From NCBI RefSeq assembly GCF_003992595.1, contig NZ_RZNA01000005.1:62001-126000 (forward strand): DNA of 64,000 nt, given 5' to 3'. A program made the translations under genes and the position numbers. This DNA comes from Flagellimonas oceanensis (GTDB lineage: Bacteria; Bacteroidota; Bacteroidia; Flavobacteriales; Flavobacteriaceae). The notes under the pieces are model-generated. The model searched no databases and was not told where the DNA came from. It was given only the letters and a program-made list of their open reading frames with translations. Below, piece by piece: positions 17,792-26,432 of the stretch. Positions within the stretch are counted from its first letter, which is position 1. Every line of letters begins with the position of its first letter.

Positions 17792-18616
17792 TTAACCAAG
17801 TGCCACTCTGTTGAAGCCAGTGACTTCCAAGCTGGAATCCACGGATTTAACGTATTGTGCAACACTTTGTTTGCTGTCTTTGATGAAAGCTTGGTTTACC
17901 AAGGTGTTATCTTTGAAGAAACGCTTCAATTTACCTTGGGCAATTTTGTCCAACATTTCCTCTGGCTTACCTTCTTGACGCAATTGGTCTTTCGCGATCT
18001 CGATTTCCTTGTCGATAATGGATTGATCAACACCATCCTCGTTCAAGGCCACGGGATTCATGGCGGCAGCTTGCATGGCTACATCTTTTGCAGCTTCAGC
18101 AGCACCGTCCACGTTGGCGGACAAACCTACCAAGGTAGCGATTTTGTTACCGGCGTGAATGTAGGAACCTACGAACGGAGCGTTCAATTTCTCAAAGCTT
18201 CCGATTTCGATTTTCTCACCGATAACCCCGGTTTGCTCTGTCAATTTATCGGCAACGGTCATTCCATCAAAGGAAGCTGCCAAGAAATCATCTTTGCTAT
18301 CGAATCCAAGTGCCAGATCGGCCAAGTCGTTTGCTAGTTTTACAAAGCTATCGTTCTTGGCGACAAAGTCGGTTTCGCAGTTCAAAGAGATAACCACACC
18401 TTGTGTGCTGTCTCCGTTTACTTTTGCAATGGCTGCACCCTCTGATGATTCTCTGTCGGCTCTTTTTGCAGCAACTTTTTGTCCTTTTTTTCTAAGGATT
18501 TCAACTGCTTGGTCAAAATCGCCCTCTGCTTCTACCAAAGCTTTTTTGCAATCCATCATTCCAGCTCCAGTAGCCTTTCTTAATTTATTTACCTCTGCGG
18601 CAGTAATCTTTGCCAT
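17792..18616 (-). CDS. tsf: Elongation factor Ts
   Basis: This is the guanine-nucleotide exchange factor for EF-Tu. The 274-residue protein begins with a UBA-like N-terminal domain (KITAAEVNKLRKATGAGMMDCKKAL, residues 3-27). The TDFVAKND motif (about 81-88) that contacts the EF-Tu nucleotide site follows, then two core subdomains. It is preceded by rpsB in the same direction (81-nt gap), the standard order, and ends at a strong terminator. Confidence 0.97.
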   Translation of the reverse strand: MAKITAAEVNKLRKATGAGMMDCKKALVEAEGDFDQAVEILRKKGQKVAAKRADRESSEGAAIAKVNGDSTQGVVISLNCETDFVAKNDSFVKLANDLADLALGFDSKDDFLAASFDGMTVADKLTEQTGVIGEKIEIGSFEKLNAPFVGSYIHAGNKIATLVGLSANVDGAAEAAKDVAMQAAAMNPVALNEDGVDQSIIDKEIEIAKDQLRQEGKPEEMLDKIAQGKLKRFFKDNTLVNQAFIKDSKQSVAQYVKSVDSSLEVTGFNRVALG

Positions 18617-18697
18617 TTTGTTTTTCTTTTTAAATTTTATGTAAAGTAAAACACTATCAAAGTGTTTTTGTTTAGGACAATGTTAAATCAGTGGGGT

Positions 18698-19813
18698 TTA
18701 TTCAACTCCACCTTTTACGTTGTCTTGCCATTCCTTAAGTTCGTCCCATTTGCCATCGGCAGCCATTTTGGCTTGTTTTGGCCAAGAAGTTGGGTCCAAG
18801 TGAGCCAAAGTTGAGCTGGCCTCGGTCAAGATTTCCTTGATTTTGTCAGCATCCATGTCTGCTAGCTCTGCGTAGGTCTTAACTCCATTGGCTACCAAAG
18901 CTTCAGCGGTTTTTGGTCCTATACCTTCAATTTTGGTAAGGTCTTCTGGCTTCGCATCTTCTTTAGCTTCTTTTTTTGGAGCTTCCTCAGCTTTTTTGGC
19001 TGGTTTTTCTTCCTCAGCTTTTTCCTCTTTTTTAGGAGCAGCTTCTGCTTTTTTCTCCTTAGGAGCTTCATCTTTCTTGGAAGCTTTGCCTTCTTCTTTG
19101 TCCTTTCCGTTGTTTTTCTCGCTCTTACGCTCTTCCAAGCCTTCAGCAACAGCACTTGTCACGGATTCCAAGATAGCTTCGATGGATTTACCGGCATCGT
19201 CATTGGATGGGATGGCATAATCAACATCGCGTGGGTCGGAATTGGTATCGACCATGGCGAAAATTGGAATGTTCAATTTTTGGGCTTCTTTTACGGCGAT
19301 GTGCTCACGCATGGTGTCCACAATGAATAGGGCACCTGGCAAACGGGTCATGTCGGCGATGGAACCCAAGTTTTTCTCCAACTTGGCGCGCAAACGGTCC
19401 ACTTGCAATCTTTCTTTTTTGGAAAGTGTGTTGAACGTACCGTCTTTTTTCATGCGGTCGATAGCTGCCATTTTCTTAACAGCTTTACGAATGGTCACAA
19501 AGTTGGTCAACATACCCCCTGGCCATCTTTCAGTGATGTAGGGCATGTTTACTTTGGATACTTTGTCCGCTACAATGTCCTTTGCTTGTTTTTTTGTGGC
19601 TACAAAAAGGATTTTTCTTCCTGAGGCGGCAATCTTTTTAAGGGCTTCATTGGCCTCATCAAGTTTTGCAACCGTTTTGTAGAGATTGATCACGTGAATC
19701 CCATTACGCTCCATGTAGATGTAAGGAGCCATGTTCGGGTTCCACTTTCGGGTAAGGTGTCCGAAATGCACACCTGCTTCCAGTAAGTCTTTTACTTCAA
19801 TTTTACTTGCCAT
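18698..19813 (-). CDS. rpsB: Ribosomal protein S2 with a C-terminal helix-hairpin-helix extension
   Basis: This is the small-subunit protein uS2. The 371-residue protein is much longer than the usual 230-260. Residues 1-230 are normal S2: GVHFGHLTRKWNPNMAPYIY near 15, ITERWPGGMLTNF near 93, and NIPIFAMVDTNSDPRDVDYAIPSNDD near 186. Residues about 233-291 are a low-complexity Lys/Glu/Ala/Pro linker. The last 80 form an extra domain starting LTKIEGIGPKTAEALVANGV, a helix-hairpin-helix pattern, and ending with a tryptophan-rich helix region. The reading frame is unbroken, so it is a true fusion rather than a frameshift. It is first in the rpsB-tsf operon. Confidence 0.95.
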   Translation of the reverse strand: MASKIEVKDLLEAGVHFGHLTRKWNPNMAPYIYMERNGIHVINLYKTVAKLDEANEALKKIAASGRKILFVATKKQAKDIVADKVSKVNMPYITERWPGGMLTNFVTIRKAVKKMAAIDRMKKDGTFNTLSKKERLQVDRLRAKLEKNLGSIADMTRLPGALFIVDTMREHIAVKEAQKLNIPIFAMVDTNSDPRDVDYAIPSNDDAGKSIEAILESVTSAVAEGLEERKSEKNNGKDKEEGKASKKDEAPKEKKAEAAPKKEEKAEEEKPAKKAEEAPKKEAKEDAKPEDLTKIEGIGPKTAEALVANGVKTYAELADMDADKIKEILTEASSTLAHLDPTSWPKQAKMAADGKWDELKEWQDNVKGGVE

Positions 19814-19963
19814 TTTTTGTACTTAGTTTACGTTCCGTTGTAAGTAGCAATGCACTGGTGGTCACAAAAATTTGTTCGCCCAGCCCATTTAGATGCTAAA
19901 CTAGTTTCCAAAAAGTTGATTTGTTCATCCCTTTTGGAACAACGACAACTTGGTTAAAAATAT

Positions 19964-19998
19964 AACCCTGAAAATATATGGCATAGTTTCAGGGTTTT
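19964..19998 (-). terminator. Terminator after rplM-rpsI
   Basis: AACCCTGAAA (19964-19973) pairs perfectly with TTTCAGGGTT (19987-19996). In the minus direction it is followed by an A/T-rich stretch with a T-run. It lies about 45 nt after the rpsI stop. The rest of the 230-nt gap to rpsB shows no further gene. Confidence 0.75.
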
Positions 19999-20043
19999 CA
20001 ATGAACTTATCTATAATTGAATGCCAAAGGCATCCAGCATATA

Positions 20044-20430
20044 TTAACGTTTGGAGAATTGGAATTTCTTACGGGCTTTCTTCTGACCGAATTTCTTTCT
20101 TTCCACCATTCTTGGGTCCCTTGTCAACAGGCCTTCTGGCTTAAGAATTCCTCTGTTCTCAATATCGATTTCGCACATTGCTCTGGACAAAGCCAAACGA
20201 ACGGCTTCTGCCTGACCTGTGATACCACCTCCGTAAACATTTACTTTTACGTCGTATGTACCATCGGTCTCAGTCAAAGTGAAAGGTTGTCTCACTTTGT
20301 ACTGCAATGTACCAGTGGTAAAATAATCGTTGAGATCTCTTTTGTTCACTGTGATGTTTCCAGATCCTTCGGAAACATAAACTCTGGCCACAGCTGTTTT
20401 TCTTCTACCTATCTTATGAACCACTTCCAT
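20044..20430 (-). CDS. rpsI: Ribosomal protein S9
   Basis: The 128-residue protein is uS9 of the small subunit. Conserved features include HKIGRRKTAVARVYV at residues 4-18, ITVNKRDLNDYF, a GGGITGQAEAVRLALSRAM segment (about 67-85), and the basic C-terminus ending in FSKR that reaches the P-site tRNA. The ATG overlaps the last base of the rplM stop codon (TAATG), which implies coupled translation. Confidence 0.97.
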   Translation of the reverse strand: MEVVHKIGRRKTAVARVYVSEGSGNITVNKRDLNDYFTTGTLQYKVRQPFTLTETDGTYDVKVNVYGGGITGQAEAVRLALSRAMCEIDIENRGILKPEGLLTRDPRMVERKKFGQKKARKKFQFSKR

Positions 20431-20885
20431 TATTTGTAGTCGTTTAAGTTTATTGCTTTTGGTTTTTGTGCTTCTTGTCCGTGTTCAGCACCTGCATATA
20501 CCTTAAGGTTTCTGAATAGGTCAGCTCCAAGTTTGTTTTTTGGAAGCATTCCTTTTACAGAGCTTTCGATGATGCGCTCAGGGTATTTCTCCAATACTTC
20601 TTTAGCGGAAGCGGAACGTTGTCCACCTGGATATCCAGTATATCTTTGGTATTCCTTATCATCCCACTTGTTGCCGGACATATTGATCTTTTCTGCATTG
20701 ATGACAATAACATTGTCTCCACAATCAACATGAGGGGTAAAGTTGGTCTTGTGTTTCCCTCTAAGTATTTTGGCTACTTTAGACGCCAATCTTCCTAAGG
20801 TCTGTCCTTCAGCATCAACCAATAACCATTGCTTGTCAACAGTAGATTTATTGGCGGAAATAGTTTTATAACTTAATGTGTCCAC
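20430..20885 (-). CDS. rplM: Ribosomal protein L13
   Basis: The 151-residue protein is uL13 of the large subunit, an early assembly protein. It shows [20 protein letters not shown] (about 20-39), the [16 protein letters not shown] segment and [21 protein letters not shown] near the C-terminus. It heads the conserved rplM-rpsI operon, with a textbook promoter about 50 nt upstream and a short hairpin in the leader. Confidence 0.97.
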   Translation of the reverse strand: MDTLSYKTISANKSTVDKQWLLVDAEGQTLGRLASKVAKILRGKHKTNFTPHVDCGDNVIVINAEKINMSGNKWDDKEYQRYTGYPGGQRSASAKEVLEKYPERIIESSVKGMLPKNKLGADLFRNLKVYAGAEHGQEAQKPKAINLNDYK

Positions 20886-20914
20886 TTCTCGAATATTATT
20901 GAATTAAATAACCT

Positions 20915-20930
20915 ATCCCGATTAACGGGC
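20915..20930 (-). other. Leader hairpin of rplM-rpsI
   Basis: CCCG and CGGG separated by a 5-nt A/T loop make a small GC stem in the predicted rplM leader, between the -7 box and the ATG. In other bacteria L13 leaders are targets of autoregulation; whether this one is cannot be told from such a small stem. Confidence 0.35.
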
Positions 20931-20932
20931 TG

Positions 20933-20963
20933 CAAATGTACAATTATTAGATTGAATTACAAA
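20933..20963 (-). promoter_or_regulatory. Promoter of rplM-rpsI
   Basis: On the minus strand TTTG (20960-20963), exactly 19 nt and TACATTTG (20933-20940) match the Bacteroidota consensus fully. Transcription should begin near 20928, giving a leader of about 43 nt. Confidence 0.85.
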
Positions 20964-21132
20964 CGGTTGGTCGGGAATATTTTTTCACTTTTTTCGAAAT
21001 CAATCTTTGGGTCTGAAAAGCGAGCGTAAGATAGTGTCTCAAGTGTTAAAAAAAGATTAAAAAAATCCACAACTGTAACTCCTCACATTTTCATGGGTCT
21101 TTACCACATCAATCCAATCAAAAAACGATCAA

Positions 21133-23784
21133 GTGAGAAACGCAGCACTGGTTTTCCTGACCTTATTCCTTATTTATTCCGCCCAAGCACAAGATTCTAC
21201 CGAAGTCATCATCAAAAAGAAATATACCACACAAGCCTTGGGCGATTATGCCGCCCCTACCATTAACGGTATTTTGGAGGACGAGGCTTGGGGCCTTGTG
21301 GAGTGGGGAAATGATTATATTGAATCGCAGCCCGACGAAAACACTCCGCCTTCACATCAAACCAGATTCAAGATACTATATGATAGCAAGAACCTATATA
21401 TAGGTGTACGTTGTTATGATACCGAACCTGATAGAATTGTGAAAAGATTGTCCCGGAGGGATGGTTTTGAAGGGGATTGGGTGGAGTTCAATATCGATAG
21501 TTATTTTGATAAGCGTACCGCTTTTTCTTTTACCATTACAGCTGCGGGCGTGAAAGGGGATGAGTTTATTTCCAACAATGGGAACAATTGGGACGAAAGC
21601 TGGAACCCCATTTGGTATGCCAAGACCAATATAGATGAGGAAGGATGGACGGCGGAGCTTCGTATTCCGCTGAGTCAATTGAAATTCGGTAGTGCCGAAG
21701 AGCAGGTCTGGGGCCTGCAATCCACCAGGCGTTTCTTTAGGAATGAGGAACGTTCGCTTTGGCAGCGCAAACCAGTGGACCAACCCGGTTGGGTAAGTGA
21801 GTTCGGCGAGTTGCATGGACTAAAGAACATCCAGCCGCAGAGACAATTGGAGATTCAGCCCTATACCGTGGCCAAGACCGAGACCTATGAGGCGGAAGAG
21901 GGCAATCCATTCAGGGATGGGAGTGAAAACAATATTACCGTGGGACTGGATGCCAAAATCGGTATTACCAATGACCTTACCCTGGATTTGACCGTCAACC
22001 CGGATTTTGGCCAGGTGGACGCCGATCCTTCGGCCATAGCATTGGACGGTTTCCAGATATTCTTTCAAGAGCGACGCCCGTTTTTTGTGGAGAACAAGAA
22101 CATTTTCGATTTCAGGGTCTCGCAATCCGAGGCGGGAAATACCTTTGGTTCCGACAATATATTCTATTCGAGAAGAATCGGTAGGAGTCCGCAAGGGTAT
22201 CCGGACACTTCGGATGGAGAGTTTGTGGACCAACCGGATAACACCCCGATCATAGGTGCCGCAAAATTCAGCGGAAAGACCAAGGATGGATGGGCCATAG
22301 GGGTACTCGAAAGTGTGACGGCCAAGCGAACCGCTACCATATTGAACGGTAATGGGGATACCCGAAAGGAAATGGTGGAGCCCCTTACCAATTATTTTGT
22401 GGGAAGGTTGCAAAAGGATTTCAATCAAAGAAACTCCTATATCGGTGGGATTTTCACGGCGACCAACCGTGAGCAAATTCCTGAGCAACTCAATTTTTTG
22501 CACGATGCAGCGTATACGGGCGGCTTGGATTTCAAGCACCAATGGGCCAATCGTGATTGGTATCTTGGGGGTAATCTTACCATGAGCCATGTTCGTGGGA
22601 GTGAGGAGGCCATTACCAACACACAACAATCCATCACACACCTATTCGATAGGGTGGGGGCCGATCATGTTGCCGTGGATACCACAAGAACATCATTGAC
22701 CGGGACCGGAGGGAATGTCCAAATCGGGAAGGTGGGCAATGGCCATTGGAAGTTTGAATCGGGGGCCACATGGCGTTCGCCCGAGTTGGAACTCAATGAT
22801 ATTGGTTTTCAGCGTCAGGCCGATGATGTTCGACACTACACTTGGATCGGGTACCAAACCCTAAAACCCGACAGCACGTTCAGACGTGTGGGCATCAACT
22901 ACAACCATTGGACGGCGTGGGATTTTCAGGGCAACCACAACTATCTGCAATTCAATACCAATAGCTGGCAAAATTGGAAAAATAACTACCGAAGCAATAT
23001 CGGGTTCAATTTTGCGCCTATCGAGTATTCCAACTTTGCTTTACGTGGAGGGCCAAGGTTGCGGCAATCCCCTTGGATGAGTTTTTGGAACAGCATCAAT
23101 ACCGACAACAGGAAAAAGCTTCGATTCTCTTTTTTCCATAATGGGAGAAAGGCCTTGGACAATTCCATCAAGAACTATTATATGGAAGGGGGCTTTGTTT
23201 ATCAGCCCATCAATGCCCTGCGTATTTCCGCATTTCCATCGTTGGACATCAATCATGATAAATTGCAGTTCATTGATAATTTTGATGATGTCAATGGGTC
23301 TCCGCGTTACCTGAACGGGGAAATCAATCAACGAACCTTGAGCATGTCATTTCGCTTGAACTACACCATCAACCCCAACCTGACGATTCAGTATTGGGGA
23401 CAGCCGTTTATTTCCCGAGGACGCTATTCCAATTTCAAGCACATCACGGATCCAATTGCCAAAACATTTGAAGATAGGTTTGTGCAGTACTCAGCAGAAC
23501 AGACGGTCTTATCCGATGGTACCTATGCAATTGATGAAGATTTGGACGGTGTAACCGATTTTACCTTTGATAACCCTGATTTTTCCTTTGTGCAGTTCCG
23601 TTCCAATTTGGTGGTTCGCTGGGAATATATACCAGGCTCCGAAATATTCTTGGTATGGTCGCAGGATGTATCAAGGGACGGGAATCCTACCGAAGGATTA
23701 CTTCCAAGTTTGGGAGACAATATCTTTGGCCAAAAGCCACAGAACATCTTTTTGTTGAAGGCCACCTATCGGTTTGTGCTATGA
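21133..23784 (+). CDS. DUF5916 outer-membrane protein with an N-terminal CBM9-like domain
   Basis: The 883-residue protein starts at GTG with a signal peptide (NAALVFLTLFLIYSAQAQ, cleaved near residue 20). Residues about 35-215 form a carbohydrate-binding-family-9-like beta-sandwich (PTINGILEDEAW, KILYDSKNLYIGVRCYD, DWVEFNIDSYFD, WTAELRIPLSQL). The remainder is the DUF5916 region, rich in aromatic strands and ending in FLLKATYRFVL, like an outer-membrane barrel closing on phenylalanine and leucine. Proteins of this form are common in Bacteroidota. The ligand is not known; a role in polysaccharide binding is often assumed from the N-terminal domain alone. It stands alone, divergent from rplM. 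Confidence 0.85.
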   Translation: MRNAALVFLTLFLIYSAQAQDSTEVIIKKKYTTQALGDYAAPTINGILEDEAWGLVEWGNDYIESQPDENTPPSHQTRFKILYDSKNLYIGVRCYDTEPDRIVKRLSRRDGFEGDWVEFNIDSYFDKRTAFSFTITAAGVKGDEFISNNGNNWDESWNPIWYAKTNIDEEGWTAELRIPLSQLKFGSAEEQVWGLQSTRRFFRNEERSLWQRKPVDQPGWVSEFGELHGLKNIQPQRQLEIQPYTVAKTETYEAEEGNPFRDGSENNITVGLDAKIGITNDLTLDLTVNPDFGQVDADPSAIALDGFQIFFQERRPFFVENKNIFDFRVSQSEAGNTFGSDNIFYSRRIGRSPQGYPDTSDGEFVDQPDNTPIIGAAKFSGKTKDGWAIGVLESVTAKRTATILNGNGDTRKEMVEPLTNYFVGRLQKDFNQRNSYIGGIFTATNREQIPEQLNFLHDAAYTGGLDFKHQWANRDWYLGGNLTMSHVRGSEEAITNTQQSITHLFDRVGADHVAVDTTRTSLTGTGGNVQIGKVGNGHWKFESGATWRSPELELNDIGFQRQADDVRHYTWIGYQTLKPDSTFRRVGINYNHWTAWDFQGNHNYLQFNTNSWQNWKNNYRSNIGFNFAPIEYSNFALRGGPRLRQSPWMSFWNSINTDNRKKLRFSFFHNGRKALDNSIKNYYMEGGFVYQPINALRISAFPSLDINHDKLQFIDNFDDVNGSPRYLNGEINQRTLSMSFRLNYTINPNLTIQYWGQPFISRGRYSNFKHITDPIAKTFEDRFVQYSAEQTVLSDGTYAIDEDLDGVTDFTFDNPDFSFVQFRSNLVVRWEYIPGSEIFLVWSQDVSRDGNPTEGLLPSLGDNIFGQKPQNIFLLKATYRFVL

Positions 23785-23795
23785 AAAAATAAAAG

Positions 23796-23811
23796 GTAGT
23801 AAAAATACTAC
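23796..23811. repeat. Small GTAGTA-AAAA-TACTAC hairpin
   Basis: A perfect 6-bp inverted repeat lies 12 nt after the DUF5916 stop. It is not followed by a T-run, so it is at best a weak terminator. It may instead belong to the leader of the lipocalin-like gene. Confidence 0.4.
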
Positions 23812-23856
23812 GTCTGTGAGTTGTTCGTTTAGACAATAACGTTTAAAACAAACCTC

Positions 23857-24342
23857 ATGAAAAAGAATCTTTTTACACTTTTACTTGTAGCCGTTCTAAT
23901 TTCCTCTTGCTCCTCCGATGATGGAGATGGCCCTGTAAATGCCTCCATAGTGGGTACTTGGGATATTGTGGAATTAAATTTTGGAGAATCGGTTGATTGG
24001 GATGGTGACGGAACCTCATCTGATAATTTGCTGGATGAAATAGAATGTTTTGCAGGTACGGTAACCTTTACCGCTGAAGGAGAATATTCATCCGCAACTA
24101 CCGAAATCAATTTTGAAGCTACCGAAACGGAGTTTACAATAACGTGCGGTGGCCCCGTTACTGCATCTGGAACTTACAGCGTTGATGGTAATAAATTGAC
24201 CGCCACTGATGCCGAAGATGGGAAAACAGGGGAATCTACATTTAGTATTTCTGGAGACACAGTTACTTTTGTAGGCCCCGTGCAGATTGTTGATGTGGAG
24301 GACGTTGATGGCGAAGCTACCCTAGTTCTTGTCAGGAGATAG
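23857..24342 (+). CDS. Lipocalin-like lipoprotein
   Basis: The 161-residue protein begins with a lipoprotein signal (MKKNLFTLLLVAVLISSCSS, lipobox cysteine at 18) followed by an acidic SSDDGDG tether. This tether is typical of flavobacterial lipoproteins exported to the outer membrane. The mature part starts with SIVGTWDIVELNFG, then alternating strands (GTVTFTAEGEYSSATTEINF) and GTYSVDGNKLT. This is the pattern of the small lipocalin-like family (DUF4923/lipocalin_4 type). The ligand is unknown. A 19-nt gap separates it from the convergent aminotransferase gene. Confidence 0.8.
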   Translation: MKKNLFTLLLVAVLISSCSSDDGDGPVNASIVGTWDIVELNFGESVDWDGDGTSSDNLLDEIECFAGTVTFTAEGEYSSATTEINFEATETEFTITCGGPVTASGTYSVDGNKLTATDAEDGKTGESTFSISGDTVTFVGPVQIVDVEDVDGEATLVLVRR

Positions 24343-24345
24343 TCA

Positions 24346-24395
24346 AAACAAAATCACTCATTAGGGCGTTATTCGTTGTAATGCCTTAATGAGTG
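24346..24395 (-). terminator. Terminator hairpin at the end of the tyrosine operon
   Basis: CACTCATTAGGGC (24355-24367) pairs with GCCTTAATGAGTG (24383-24395), a 13-bp stem with one G-U pair. In the minus direction it is followed by ATTTTGTTTT. It overlaps the last codons of the aminotransferase gene. Confidence 0.65.
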
Positions 24396-25458
24396 CTTCA
24401 TTCGCCTCTTTATCACCTATGCTGATTCTAACCTTGCCAGGAGCTCCAAATTGAGAAACAGGTCGTACCATAATACCTTGTTCCATCATTTTATCCGTGA
24501 ATTCCATTTCCGGGAATGGAGGGTCGATGATAAAAAAGTTGGCTTGGCTCGGCCAATATTTTATGCCCAATTCATCAAATGCCTTAGCAATATATTTTCT
24601 GCCTTCCAAAACCGTTTTTACGGTTTTGGCAATGAATGTAGTGTCGTTCAAAGCGCCAATGGCAGCCTCAATGGAAGTCAATGGCAATAAAAAAGGTTTG
24701 TGAATCAAGCGTACATAGTTGGCTATGGTGGCCGTAGTGTAGCCGTATCCGATACGTTGTCCTGCCAAACCATAGGTTTTGGAAAAACTGTTGAGCCCGA
24801 TAACGTTATGCCCTTCCAGTACATAAGGCAATGCCGTAACATAATCCTCGGCATCAGCAAAATGGCGGTAGACCTCATCGAACACTACCACAATGTTTTT
24901 GGGAACACGGGCGATAAAATCGTCCATTACGGATTTTGGAATGTATGTTCCTGTTGGGTTATTGGGACTCGTCAAGAAAATTATCTTGGTCTTCTCTGTG
25001 ATGGCGTTCAAGATACCTTCCACATCCAAATCGTAGTTGGGAGCCAAGAGAGGAATATCCACTTGATGGGCACCATACCATCTCGAAAAAACGGAGTAGG
25101 GCAGGAAACAGGGGTTGGAAAAAATCACTTCGTCCCCTTCGTTGATAAAAGCCCGTAGCAACATGTCAATAACCTCCGAACCACTATTGCCACATAAAAA
25201 CTGGTCGGCGCTCAACTGACCATCAAAATCATGGACCAGCGCCTCTCGCAAACGAATATCGGTCTGGTCAGGATAGATGTCAATCTTGTCCAAAGCAGCC
25301 TTCATCGCAGCAACGGCCTTGGGCGATGCACCCAAAGGATTTTCGTTGGAGGAAAGCTTATATATTTTTTTGTCGGTCGGGGGAATGTTTTTTCCGCCCT
25401 TATACACCTCTTTTGGTACTAAATGAGGTTTGAAAATGGATGTGATGTTTTTTTTCAT
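24361..25458 (-). CDS. HisC-type class I/II aminotransferase, last gene of the tyrosine operon
   Basis: The 365-residue protein is a pyridoxal-phosphate aminotransferase of the histidinol-phosphate branch. Its N-terminus has LSSNENPLGASPKA (about 36-49). The cofactor aspartate lies in VVVFDEVYRHF, and the Schiff-base lysine is in LNSFSKTYGLAGQRIGYG (about 225-242). HisC-type enzymes often also accept tyrosine and phenylalanine. It lies 6 nt after the flavin reductase gene and downstream of hpd, hmgA and fahA, with no histidine genes nearby. So the likely role is transamination of tyrosine to 4-hydroxyphenylpyruvate. The substrate is inferred from context. Confidence 0.85.
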   Translation of the reverse strand: MKKNITSIFKPHLVPKEVYKGGKNIPPTDKKIYKLSSNENPLGASPKAVAAMKAALDKIDIYPDQTDIRLREALVHDFDGQLSADQFLCGNSGSEVIDMLLRAFINEGDEVIFSNPCFLPYSVFSRWYGAHQVDIPLLAPNYDLDVEGILNAITEKTKIIFLTSPNNPTGTYIPKSVMDDFIARVPKNIVVVFDEVYRHFADAEDYVTALPYVLEGHNVIGLNSFSKTYGLAGQRIGYGYTTATIANYVRLIHKPFLLPLTSIEAAIGALNDTTFIAKTVKTVLEGRKYIAKAFDELGIKYWPSQANFFIIDPPFPEMEFTDKMMEQGIMVRPVSQFGAPGKVRISIGDKEANEALIKALQRITP

Positions 25459-25464
25459 ATTCTT

Positions 25465-26334
25465 TTATAGACTTTCCCCATATAACAATAGGGCCATCGC
25501 CTTTTCGGTATTACCATCTTCCAATAGCTTTTTGGCCAAGGTGTGCAGTTCGGTCTTGGATTTATCTTGTATTCCTTCTGTCTCAACAATCACTTCAATA
25601 TCATCTTTTGAGGGCAATTGTTCTAAATTCCCCAATCGGCCCAGATTGTTTCCTGTAAGGATATCACTCTCACGAATTCCTTTGGGCAAAGCATCCACGC
25701 CAATACCATGGGAGCGGATGGGTTTCGGAATCTCGAACAAGGATTCTTTAATGGCACGGATGTACCAATTGCCGCCCATACGGCCCACCAAGTCCAATTT
25801 TTCGGTGTCCAATACATCATCTGTCAGGTATTCATCGTTGATATGGATCATATCCACTTGCGCAATCACCAAGTTACCGGCACCAGGCCTTTGGGCAATC
25901 TCGACCACCTCCAAAACAGTGCATTCGAACGATACGGGAGCTTCGCCAACACGAGGAGGTTTTACTTTCACGCTGGCCACTTCGGTAAAACCTGCTTTTA
26001 CAAATTCATTTACTCCTTTGTCGTAGGCTGTGCTGGAGAGTGACATTTGTTCCGCCATTTTATGGTTTACGACATTGATGACCACCTCAGGTACTTCCAC
26101 CACATTTTGATGGGTATGTTTTAATGAGTTGTCCCTTCCACTTCGTGTTGGGGAAAACACCATTACCGGAGGATTGGAGCTGAACACATTAAAGAAACTA
26201 TAAGGGCTTAGGTTCACTTTGCCTTCAGCATCCACCGTACTGGCAAAGCAAATGGGTCTTGGCGCCACAGCGGTCGATAGAATACTGTAAAGCTCGGGTT
26301 GTGGAATGGTAGTTGGGTCTATGGTCTTGATCAT
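25465..26334 (-). CDS. Flavin reductase-like FMN-binding protein
   Basis: The 289-residue protein belongs to the flavin reductase/DIM6-NTAB family with an FMN-binding split barrel. It begins YSILSTAVAPRPICFASTVD (about 15-34), followed by NLSPYSFFNVFSSNPPVMVFSP (about 41-62) and a VVINVVNHKMAEQMSLSSTAYD region. A C-terminal extension of about 90 residues is rich in glutamate and lysine. Family members reduce FMN with NAD(P)H or act as enzymes with bound FMN; the substrate here is unknown. It lies between fahA and the aminotransferase gene, so its role is tied to aromatic degradation by position only. Confidence 0.85.
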   Translation of the reverse strand: MIKTIDPTTIPQPELYSILSTAVAPRPICFASTVDAEGKVNLSPYSFFNVFSSNPPVMVFSPTRSGRDNSLKHTHQNVVEVPEVVINVVNHKMAEQMSLSSTAYDKGVNEFVKAGFTEVASVKVKPPRVGEAPVSFECTVLEVVEIAQRPGAGNLVIAQVDMIHINDEYLTDDVLDTEKLDLVGRMGGNWYIRAIKESLFEIPKPIRSHGIGVDALPKGIRESDILTGNNLGRLGNLEQLPSKDDIEVIVETEGIQDKSKTELHTLAKKLLEDGNTEKAMALLLYGESL

Positions 26335-26351
26335 TAAGATTGATTTTGTAT

Positions 26352-26419
26352 TGTCATATCGATCGCAGTCGAGATATGGTTAAAATTCAGATGACATTTC
26401 GACTGCGCTCAATGTGACA
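26352..26419. repeat. Long imperfect inverted repeat in the fahA-flavin reductase gap
   Basis: A 24-nt left arm (26352-26375) is nearly the reverse complement of 26396-26419, sharing TCGACTGCG and TGACA blocks. The core (CGACTGCGCTC) recurs at 4584-4602. It would fold into a strong hairpin in the operon transcript and looks like a dispersed REP-type element. Confidence 0.7.
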
Positions 26420-26432
26420 TCTGAAAAAATAT

